NCBI GenBank assembly: GCA_902803125.1
Contig: CADCOZ010000070.1
Location: 1 to 5,063 of the forward strand
Reading direction: 5' to 3'
DNA length: 5,063 bases
From: an uncultured Ruminococcus sp.
GTDB taxonomy: Bacteria > Bacillota > Clostridia > Oscillospirales > Acutalibacteraceae
This document shows positions 1-3,827 of the stretch, one piece after another. Under the pieces are notes generated by a model that made no database searches, was not told the DNA's origin, and saw nothing but the letters and a program-made list of their open reading frames with translations. Each line of letters opens with the position of its first letter. Positions within the stretch are counted from its first letter, which is position 1. The position numbers were made by a program, and so were the translations under genes.

Positions 1-1
1 A

Positions 2-976
2 GCGGTCATTCCGCTTTTGCTGCTGGCACTGGTTTTTCTGGGGCTGTCGGTAGGTATGACGACGTATTTCACAATGAACAGAACGGTGCCGGTGCCTGCC
101 TTTGAAGCTCCTGTTATTGTCGAAAAGAATTATTACTCAAAAGATGTCTATGATTATACCCTGCAAAGCCAAGTAACTACGCCGTTTGCGGCCGTGTATC
201 AGGGCTTGACAGACACCCCTGCCTCCTGTATCTATATGAATGAGGGCAAGGGAACGTATACCGGAGCGGCTTTGGGTGAGCCGATCGGCTATTTGGCAGT
301 GGACAGCAGCGTTCACATGAAGACTATCAACACGACCTATCAGTATTATGCGCTGAGTGACGACGAAATCGTTTGTCTGGTCAATTTTGATATCACCTTT
401 GATCAGAACGTCTGCGGACTGTTCCTCTATGATTTGCGGTACAATTATGACAACCGGCACACCAGCGGCTGTTCGGTATCGGTCATGAACGGTCAGACCC
501 GTATTGTGGAGGTCATCACGGAACTGCCGGAAACCATCGCTCTGGAAGCCCATCTGACCCCCAAAGGCTTTGTGAACACCCAAGAAGCCGTGGTGCGGAC
601 GGGTGAACGTATCTGGGGCAGTGATGTGGAGTTCTACGCAAATGATGCAGATGCAGAGGACGCAGATTTTTCGTATGACGATTCTTTATCGTCGGACAGA
701 TTCAGTTCTGTTTTTTGTTCTCAGCTGTATTATCTGCCGATAACGCTTTCAGATTTGGAACATACGCTGATACTGTATCGCTATACGGTAGAGAGCGGCG
801 GCAATCAGTTTGAGCTTGGCCGTTCCACCTACTACATGGTATATGCCGGCAGACAGGAAAAAAACCTGGCACATTATCAGACTTTTTACGGGGAACCTGT
901 TGCAAAACCGACCTATACCCGTGATATCATCGGTTTTTTGACCGTACAGCCGTTTACGCCGCAGGCCTCTTCATGA
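2..976 (+). CDS. Membrane-anchored extracytoplasmic protein of unknown function, 5'-truncated
   Basis: The reading frame is open from the first bases of the window, so the true start lies upstream and 324 residues are visible. The first 23 or so visible residues are a hydrophobic segment rich in Leu, Val and Gly, which reads as a signal anchor or the last membrane span. The remaining ~300 residues are polar, rich in Tyr, Thr and Asp, and contain several Cys, as expected of a domain outside the membrane. Visible residues 215-222 are an acidic stretch alternating Asp and Ala (DADAEDAD), followed by a Ser/Asp-rich linker that may separate two subdomains. I recognise no family and propose no function. 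An internal TTG at 17 is in frame but lies inside the hydrophobic segment and is not a convincing start. The gene ends with TGA at 974-976 and converges on the DUF4358 gene, sharing its terminator. Confidence is high that it is coding and low on its role. Confidence 0.85.
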   Translation, partial: AVIPLLLLALVFLGLSVGMTTYFTMNRTVPVPAFEAPVIVEKNYYSKDVYDYTLQSQVTTPFAAVYQGLTDTPASCIYMNEGKGTYTGAALGEPIGYLAVDSSVHMKTINTTYQYYALSDDEIVCLVNFDITFDQNVCGLFLYDLRYNYDNRHTSGCSVSVMNGQTRIVEVITELPETIALEAHLTPKGFVNTQEAVVRTGERIWGSDVEFYANDADAEDADFSYDDSLSSDRFSSVFCSQLYYLPITLSDLEHTLILYRYTVESGGNQFELGRSTYYMVYAGRQEKNLAHYQTFYGEPVAKPTYTRDIIGFLTVQPFTPQASS

Positions 977-999
977 TGACAGTATCATTATACAATCAC

Positions 1000-1037
1000 A
1001 AAACCTCGGAAAGCAGTAAATGTTTTCCGAGGTTTTT
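1000..1037. terminator. Bidirectional intrinsic terminator between convergent genes
   Basis: A 14-bp stem pairs 1000-1013 with 1023-1036 (core CCTCGGAAA with TTTCCGAGG, one G-T wobble at the loop end) around a 9-nt loop. The plus strand has T at 1033-1037, and the minus strand reads TTTT opposite 1000-1003. It lies 24 bp after the plus-strand stop and directly abuts the minus-strand stop codon, so it can end both convergent transcripts. Confidence 0.9.
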
Positions 1038-1558
1038 CAGGCGTTGTTATTTTTGTTGTCGTTCAGAACCGTTTCAAAGGCTTTGGCGGCGGTTTCGCTG
1101 TCCTGAGCAACCGCCACAAACAGGTACGGAGGGCGGGAGGATACTTTGGCGTTGATGGGCTGGTCGGAGGATTGAGGGGAAAGGCCTTTGTCGTCAAGGT
1201 AGCTGTTGACCGTCGGCATCATGTCATTGGTGGTGCAGTTATCATACAGGCGGAAACAGGCCAGTTCAATTTCAGTGCCGGACTTGCCGGAAATATACAT
1301 GGCAGAATCCATGACCGTATCGGGGGGGATTTCGTAATAACGGGAGATATTTTCTTTAGAGATAGGCGAGAGATTGGTATAATTCATTTTCTTCATCACG
1401 CCGGTCACGACCTGTTCGGCGGTCAGCATCAAGTCGCCGGAAGCGGTCTTTTTTTGCATACTCAGAGAGATGAGTATCAGCACGGCAGAAATAAGAAGAA
1501 TCAAGCACAGAGTAACCGCTGTCAGGATGAGATTCCTTTTCTTTTTTTCGCTTGACAT
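1037..1558 (-). CDS. Membrane-anchored DUF4358 domain protein
   Basis: The 173-residue protein has a short, strongly basic N-terminus (residues 1-8, MSSEKKKR), one membrane segment at about residues 10-33, and a soluble domain from about residue 43 to the end. This gives one N-terminal anchor with the domain probably outside the cell. The domain resembles DUF4358 in the LTAEQVV start, the region around YYEIPPDTVMDSAMYIS, and the following segment in which acidic residues precede a hydrophobic strand (TEIELACFRLYD). DUF4358 proteins are common in Clostridia and have no established function. No lipobox cysteine is visible, so it looks membrane-anchored rather than a lipoprotein. The ATG at 1556-1558 is preceded by GAGG with a 7-nt spacer and by a good promoter about 45 bp upstream, which fixes the start. 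It is a single-gene unit ending directly at the shared terminator. The family call is from memory of the pattern, not from a search. Confidence 0.85.
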   Translation of the reverse strand: MSSEKKKRNLILTAVTLCLILLISAVLILISLSMQKKTASGDLMLTAEQVVTGVMKKMNYTNLSPISKENISRYYEIPPDTVMDSAMYISGKSGTEIELACFRLYDNCTTNDMMPTVNSYLDDKGLSPQSSDQPINAKVSSRPPYLFVAVAQDSETAAKAFETVLNDNKNNNA

Positions 1559-1603
1559 AGTTTCGCCTCACTAACATTGGTATGGCATATTTTGTACATT
1601 ATC

Positions 1604-1632
1604 ATTATAGAAGCTAATCGGATATTTTTCAA
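1604..1632 (-). promoter_or_regulatory. Sigma-A-type promoter of the DUF4358 gene
   Basis: On the minus strand, TTGAAA (1632-1627) and a perfect TATAAT (1609-1604) are separated by exactly 17 bp. The predicted start near 1597 gives a leader of about 39 nt with the GAGG ribosome binding site in place before the ATG. Confidence 0.8.
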
Positions 1633-1810
1633 CTACAATATTGTAACCCTTCGATGAATTTTTACACAAAATATCAGTAAGTGTCCGGAGCATCGTTCCC
1701 TGTTTTCAGACCCGCACGGCACAGCTATTCGGCAGACCTTCCGACAGCCTTCCGACTTCATGTTTTTTGTTGTTGAAAGCGAAAACGGCTTTTGTGCGGG
1801 AGAGCCTGCA
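1633..1810. other. Gene-free spacer between the DUF4358 promoter and the ncRNA terminator
   Basis: No coding region with a start and ribosome binding site is seen on either strand. It holds a tandem 11-bp repeat (CCTTCCGAC at 1737-1745 and 1748-1756, about one helical turn apart). The left arm of a hairpin also begins at its right end. Confidence 0.5.
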
Positions 1811-1815
1811 CAAAA
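1790..1815. other. 8-bp perfect hairpin next to the ncRNA terminator
   Basis: TTTTGTGC (1790-1797) pairs perfectly with GCACAAAA (1808-1815) around a 10-nt loop. On the minus strand it overlaps the T-tract of the preceding terminator. It lacks a T-tract of its own after the stem, so it may be a secondary 3' structure rather than a canonical terminator. Confidence 0.5.
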
Positions 1816-1845
1816 AACAATCAGCCATTCCCAAGAAATGGCTGA
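1811..1845 (-). terminator. Intrinsic terminator of the minus-strand ncRNA unit
   Basis: A perfect 9-bp stem (TCAGCCATT with AATGGCTGA; plus-strand arms 1821-1829 and 1837-1845, 7-nt loop) is followed on the minus strand by TTG and then six T (1817-1812). The order of stem and T-tract fits termination of a leftward transcript only. Confidence 0.85.
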
Positions 1846-2063
1846 CAAAAAAATCCACCCAACCGTTGGTGTCTTAAATAACCTGCCTACGAGAAAACAG
1901 CAGGTGGGTGTACTCCCCACGGTTTCATACTCCCTTCGTCCGCCGTAGCGGGAGGTCTGAAGTCCACCGCAGGAGGGGAACTCCCGATAAGAAAGTTGTA
2001 GGGTTAAATAGACACATAAAACGTATTGGGCAGAAATTTTTAACAAAATCATTTGTTTTTGTT
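1811..2063 (-). ncRNA. Candidate independently transcribed structured RNA, family not identified
   Basis: A strong leftward promoter and a strong leftward intrinsic terminator bracket about 250 nt without a credible protein gene. The interior is dense with short helices, given here in plus-strand coordinates. They are 1904-1908/1916-1920 (GTGGG with CCCAC, 7-nt loop), 1881-1886/1900-1905 (ACCTGC with GCAGGT), 1930-1934/1950-1954 (CTCCC with GGGAG), 1948-1951/1967-1970 (GCGG with CCGC), 1919-1922/1943-1946 (ACGG with CCGT) and 1972-1975/1981-1984 (GGAG with CTCC). A possible long-range closing helix joins 2002-2006 with 1879-1883 and 1998-2001 with 1887-1890. Several helices exclude each other. 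The size and free-standing layout fit widespread clostridial RNAs such as 6S RNA or the raiA motif, but I could not match conserved bases to either. I saw no tmRNA, RNase P or SRP RNA signature. An open minus-strand frame across the region lacks a ribosome binding site and is probably spurious. Confidence 0.6.
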
Positions 2064-2069
2064 GTATTT

Positions 2070-2098
2070 ATTATAGTACATCTTTTCGAAAAAATCAA
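2070..2098 (-). promoter_or_regulatory. Sigma-A-type promoter of the minus-strand ncRNA unit
   Basis: On the minus strand, TTGATT (2098-2093) and a perfect TATAAT (2075-2070) are separated by 17 bp. The -35 box begins only 8 bp after the DUF1292 stop codon. The predicted start is near 2063. Confidence 0.75.
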
Positions 2099-2106
2099 GA
2101 GGAAAT

Positions 2107-2424
2107 TTACGATTCGTGCGGATTATTTTTAAAATCAGCCAAATTCAGCTGATAAATCGCATCCAGCTCATCCACCAAATCGGGGTCGTCCACTTCGGCC
2201 AGCTGTGGCTCGCCGTTTTCGTCTTCCACCGATTCCAAAATGACATAGGTGCTTTCCGAAACAATTTCTTCTTCGGGCAGATCAAACAACGGCATCAGTA
2301 CATAATAATGGCCGTTCTTGTAGTCGATTTCGTCCAGAATTTCAAATTCATACTCGTTGCCCTCGTCATCGAGCAGGGAAATCAGGTCAGCATCAAATGA
2401 AAAATCATCGTTCATACGGTTCAT
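2107..2424 (-). CDS. DUF1292 (YrzB-like) acidic small protein
   Basis: The 105-residue protein is strongly acidic and has no membrane segment or signal peptide, so it is probably cytoplasmic. The pattern of DUF1292 is clear: LLDDEGNEYEFEILDEIDY near residues 17-35, then NGHYYVLMPL, then STYVILESVEDENGEPQLAEVDD, and a C-terminal helix with DLVDELDAIYQLNL. Members such as Bacillus YrzB are about 90-110 residues, so this one is full length. The molecular function of the family is not known. Two ATG codons lie close together. The first (2422-2424) is chosen because AAGGAAGG sits 9 nt before it, whereas the second would leave an 18-nt gap. In Bacillus the gene sits in a conserved cluster with other small genes; here it stands alone with its own promoter. 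No terminator is seen between its stop and the next leftward promoter, so its transcript may run into the downstream ncRNA unit. Confidence 0.93.
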   Translation of the reverse strand: MNRMNDDFSFDADLISLLDDEGNEYEFEILDEIDYKNGHYYVLMPLFDLPEEEIVSESTYVILESVEDENGEPQLAEVDDPDLVDELDAIYQLNLADFKNNPHES

Positions 2425-2465
2425 AACAGGCCGCCTTCCTTTCTTGTTAAGTTCTCACGATGTAT

Positions 2466-2494
2466 ATTCTACCTTATTCTGAAGAAGAAGTCAA
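2466..2494 (-). promoter_or_regulatory. Sigma-A-type promoter of the DUF1292 gene
   Basis: On the minus strand, TTGACT (2494-2489) and TAGAAT (2471-2466) are separated by 17 bp. The predicted start near 2459 gives a leader of about 35 nt. The unit is divergent from the plus-strand promoter at 2561-2588. Confidence 0.78.
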
Positions 2495-2560
2495 GAGGAA
2501 AAGTGGGGAAAGAAATTGATAAATTGACAATAAAATTTTTAAAAAAGTTTAAAAAAACTA

Positions 2561-2588
2561 TTGACATTTCCAAAATTTATGGTATAAT
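2561..2588 (+). promoter_or_regulatory. Near-perfect sigma-A promoter driving the 2595-2811 RNA region
   Basis: Perfect TTGACA (2561-2566) and perfect TATAAT (2583-2588) are separated by 16 bp, one below the optimum, with A/T-rich sequence including A-tracts just upstream (2530-2558) that could act as an UP element. It is the best promoter in the window and implies strong transcription rightward from about 2595. Confidence 0.85.
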
Positions 2589-2594
2589 AAAATC

Positions 2595-2811
2595 AAGATA
2601 AAGATAGAGCAAAGCAAAGTACCAAGGGTAGTGCTTTTAGGGTTGCTTTTTTAGGAACCTGCTTATCTGTATCAAATCCACGAAGGGAGGCAAGCTCCGA
2701 TGGGCGATTTAGAACCGGTTAGTCAAACTTTACGTCACGCCTTTTGGTGTGATGTCTTCAACGAGGATGAGATGAACTAAGAACGAGATCATCGTTTGTT
2801 GGCTTTGGCTC
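2595..2811 (+). ncRNA. Candidate structured RNA or attenuator-type leader downstream of a consensus promoter
   Basis: Several helices can form. A 5-bp plus 4-bp helix with one bulged G joins 2602-2611 with 2660-2668. Inside it are 2611-2616/2632-2637 (AAAGCA with TGCTTT) and 2620-2623/2627-2630 (TACC with GGTA). A competing stem, 2608-2612/2643-2647, is followed by T through 2652 and resembles a terminator. Farther on, a 10-bp stem with two G-T pairs and a TTTT loop occupies 2732-2741/2746-2755. A long-range helix, GAGC-AAAGC (2607-2615) with GCTTT-G-GCTC (2802-2811), would close a domain of about 205 nt. The mutually exclusive 5' helices suggest a switching leader, while the long-range helix suggests a free-standing RNA of 6S-like size. 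No clear intrinsic terminator is seen after 2811. I recognise no known riboswitch core. Confidence 0.45.
2700..2780 (+). CDS. Possible 26-residue small protein
   Basis: An ATG at 2700 opens 26 codons ending in TAA at 2778-2780. GGGAGG at 2685-2690 lies 9 nt before it, a very good ribosome binding site position. The peptide is acidic at the end (last residues NEDEMN), with no membrane segment or signal. I recognise no family. Against it, codons 12-19 fall within a 10-bp RNA hairpin, and the whole region sits inside a candidate structured RNA, so the purine-rich stretch could be an RNA element instead of a translation signal. It could also be a leader peptide of the strong promoter at 2561, but no downstream gene is present to be controlled by it. 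Confidence 0.3.
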   Translation: MGDLEPVSQTLRHAFWCDVFNEDEMN

Positions 2812-3332
2812 CTGTTCCCGTAAAAATTATCAGTCGGGCAGGGCGGCCATGATGAAGCTGTTTTTGCTGTGAGTTCGTGAGGATCTCTGAATTGTATGAA
2901 GAAGCCTGACGATGGCGGTCACGCTGTCAATCAAAGTTTTCGTTTCACTCTGACAGTAAGGGCGTTTGACAAAAAACTCACAATTGAATAGAAGGCGTTG
3001 CCGGCGCAGTGCCGTAATCAGCCGCAACCGCTGACACACGGGGGTTGTTTCCTTGTGGAGAAGGAAAAAGCGTGTCTTGAAAAAAGCTGAACAAAATGTT
3101 TCCTCTGTCTTGTGCAGAGAGCTTCGCATGGTATTGATGATCTGTCGGTATCCTGTGGACAGGCAAAATGGCTTGTCTTGAAAGCGGAGCATTAAGAACC
3201 TGTTTGGTTCGAGGCAGTTGGTGCACAAATCTTCTGCCGAATGCGTTTCTGTATGAGATTGGATTTAACTGGCGGCAGTTTTTATGATACAATACATACA
3301 ATAATGTTTACCGTGCTATAGATAAAAACAAG
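2812..3332. other. Region without a supported gene
   Basis: No gene can be supported here. A minus-strand frame of 132 codons (2830-3228) begins at a TTG without a ribosome binding site, and its product (Cys-, Arg- and Phe-rich, no recognisable domain) looks unlike the neighbouring proteins. A second overlapping minus-strand frame (2978-3301) is no better. The plus strand is broken by many stops. The sequence could be a decayed gene or accessory non-coding DNA. Confidence 0.4.
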
Positions 3333-3356
3333 CAAAGGATTGAGTCCCATGTAATA
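3333..3356 (+). repeat. 24-bp direct repeat, copy 1
   Basis: This is identical over 24 bp to 3433-3456, with core ATTGAGTCCCATGTAATA, and the two copies are offset by exactly 100 bp. The flanks diverge immediately at the 3' side. Confidence 0.9.
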
Positions 3357-3388
3357 TCTGCGGTATTTTGGTTCGTACTTTTGTGTTG

Positions 3389-3400
3389 GCGAGCCTATGG
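3389..3400 (+). repeat. Degenerate unit of the ~50-bp repeat series
   Basis: GCGAGCCTATGG resembles the GAGTCCCATG core of the 24-bp repeat with mismatches and gaps, and lies 49 bp after the equivalent GAG of copy 1 and 51 bp before that of copy 2. The similarity is weak and is noted only because of its position. Confidence 0.3.
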
Positions 3401-3432
3401 ATTGTAAAAACGGACGAATACATGAATCTGCA

Positions 3433-3456
3433 CAAAGGATTGAGTCCCATGTAATA
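3433..3456 (+). repeat. 24-bp direct repeat, copy 2
   Basis: Exact copy of 3333-3356. It ends 54 bp before an extended -10 element at 3510. Confidence 0.9.
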
Positions 3457-3490
3457 CTTAACGATGATTTCGGAAATTTTATTTGAAATA

Positions 3491-3507
3491 GGAATGAGTC
3501 CGATGGG
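3491..3507 (+). repeat. Imperfect third copy of the repeat
   Basis: GGAATGAGTCCGATGGG matches the GGATTGAGTCCCATG core of the two exact copies with a few substitutions. Its GAG lies 54 bp after that of copy 2. It abuts the promoter element at 3510-3518, so a binding protein here would sit in the -35 region. Confidence 0.6.
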
Positions 3508-3509
3508 AA

Positions 3510-3518
3510 TGTTATAAT
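3510..3518 (+). promoter_or_regulatory. Extended -10 promoter element
   Basis: TGTTATAAT is a perfect TGnTATAAT extended -10. No convincing -35 box lies 16-18 bp upstream; that position is occupied by the imperfect repeat. Initiation is expected near 3525. Confidence 0.5.
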
Positions 3519-3524
3519 ATTTTC

Positions 3525-3642
3525 ACATGATGTATGATTGATGTATAAAAAATGGCAGTTCTGTTTGACTGCTGTGTGTGGATCGAAAAAGTTAACGATT
3601 GCTTTTGACTCCGACGGGTTTATCCTGTCGGAGTTGTTTTTT
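3525..3642 (+). ncRNA. Possible small RNA between extended -10 and terminator
   Basis: About 115 nt lie between the extended -10 and a strong intrinsic terminator. ATG codons near 3528-3543 give only four codons or a frame that crosses the terminator, and none has a ribosome binding site. A small non-coding RNA is therefore more likely than a small protein. The 5' end is inferred from the promoter only. Confidence 0.35.
3608..3642 (+). terminator. Strong intrinsic terminator
   Basis: An 11-bp stem pairs 3608-3618 with 3624-3634 (ACTCCGACGGG with TCCTGTCGGAGT region, one G-T wobble) around a 5-nt loop. It is followed by TG and six T at 3637-3642. It isolates the acyl-CoA synthetase gene from upstream transcription. 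Confidence 0.85.
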
Positions 3643-3671
3643 ACCTTTGGTTTATCCTTTTGGCGGGTCAA

Positions 3672-3713
3672 AATTGATTCGTCAATTGATTTCCGTGGCA
3701 AAATGGATTCCGT
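3672..3713 (+). repeat. Three imperfect direct repeats upstream of the ligase promoter
   Basis: AATTGATTCGT (3672-3682), AATTGATTTCCGT (3684-3696) and AAATGGATTCCGT (3701-3713) share an A/T-rich head and a TTCCGT-type tail. They end 2 bp before the candidate -35 box and could be an activator site array. Confidence 0.45.
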
Positions 3714-3715
3714 AC

Positions 3716-3744
3716 TTGAATAAATCTATCGTGTGTGATAACAT
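3716..3744 (+). promoter_or_regulatory. Moderate promoter for the acyl-CoA synthetase gene
   Basis: TTGAAT (3716-3721) and TAACAT (3739-3744) are separated by 17 bp. The -10 matches only four of six consensus bases, and it lies inside the palindrome at 3736-3751. The leader to the start codon would be about 75 nt. Confidence 0.45.
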
Positions 3745-3751
3745 ATTATCA
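3736..3751. promoter_or_regulatory. Palindromic operator candidate overlapping the -10 box
   Basis: TGATAACATATTATCA is a perfect 6-bp inverted repeat with a 4-bp centre. Its overlap with the -10 box is what one expects of a repressor site of the MarR or TetR kind, but no regulator gene is in the window. Confidence 0.5.
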
Positions 3752-3752
3752 G

Positions 3753-3765
3753 TGCTGTCACAGCA
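3753..3765. promoter_or_regulatory. Second palindrome just downstream of the first
   Basis: TGCTGTCACAGCA is a perfect 6-bp inverted repeat around one base. It begins one base after the palindrome at 3736-3751 and would lie at or just past the transcription start. Confidence 0.45.
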
Positions 3766-3806
3766 GAAATTGGAGAAGGGAAAAGTGGGGAAGAGGAGCG
3801 GAGACC

Positions 3807-3822
3807 CTTCCCGCACAGGAAG
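3807..3822 (+). promoter_or_regulatory. Ribosome binding site of the ligase gene, inside a small hairpin
   Basis: AGGAAG (3817-3822) is the ribosome binding site for the GTG at 3828, with 7 nt between AGGA and the start. CTTCC (3807-3811) can pair with GGAAG (3818-3822) over a 6-nt loop, which would hide this site. Confidence 0.55.
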
Positions 3823-3827
3823 CTGCG

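Noticed and set aside
973..988. Small hairpin ATGAT/ATCAT after the first gene's stop as a terminator
   Set aside because: Only 5 bp, A/T-rich, and no T-tract; the 14-bp stem at 1000-1036 is the real terminator.
1633..2052. 139-codon minus-strand ORF over the ncRNA region
   Set aside because: No ribosome binding site at a suitable start. The frame continues through the terminator stem, and the helices explain the sequence better.
1811..2063. Assignment as tmRNA, RNase P RNA, SRP RNA or cobalamin riboswitch
   Set aside because: The tmRNA GGTTTCGAC-type block, the RNase P GAGGAAAGTCC block and the SRP GGAAGGAAGCAGCC-type block are absent. A CCCGCTACGGCGG stretch only loosely recalls the cobalamin core.
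2497..2510. 14-bp sequence GGAAAAGTGGGGAA shared with 3779-3792
   Set aside because: Purine-rich and low in complexity, in unrelated contexts; likely coincidence.
2830..3228. 132-codon minus-strand ORF as a real gene
   Set aside because: TTG start without a ribosome binding site, no promoter, no recognisable domain, and residue composition unlike a typical cytoplasmic protein; possibly chance or a decayed gene.
3333..3511. CRISPR array
   Set aside because: Only two copies are exact, spacing is 100 bp for those and 49-54 bp when degenerate units are counted, intervening lengths vary, and no cas gene is present.
3282..3701. 139-codon minus-strand ORF
   Set aside because: It reads through the strong plus-strand terminator stem and both exact repeats and has no family resemblance.
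3538..3723. 61-codon plus-strand ORF
   Set aside because: No ribosome binding site, and it crosses the intrinsic terminator at 3608-3642.
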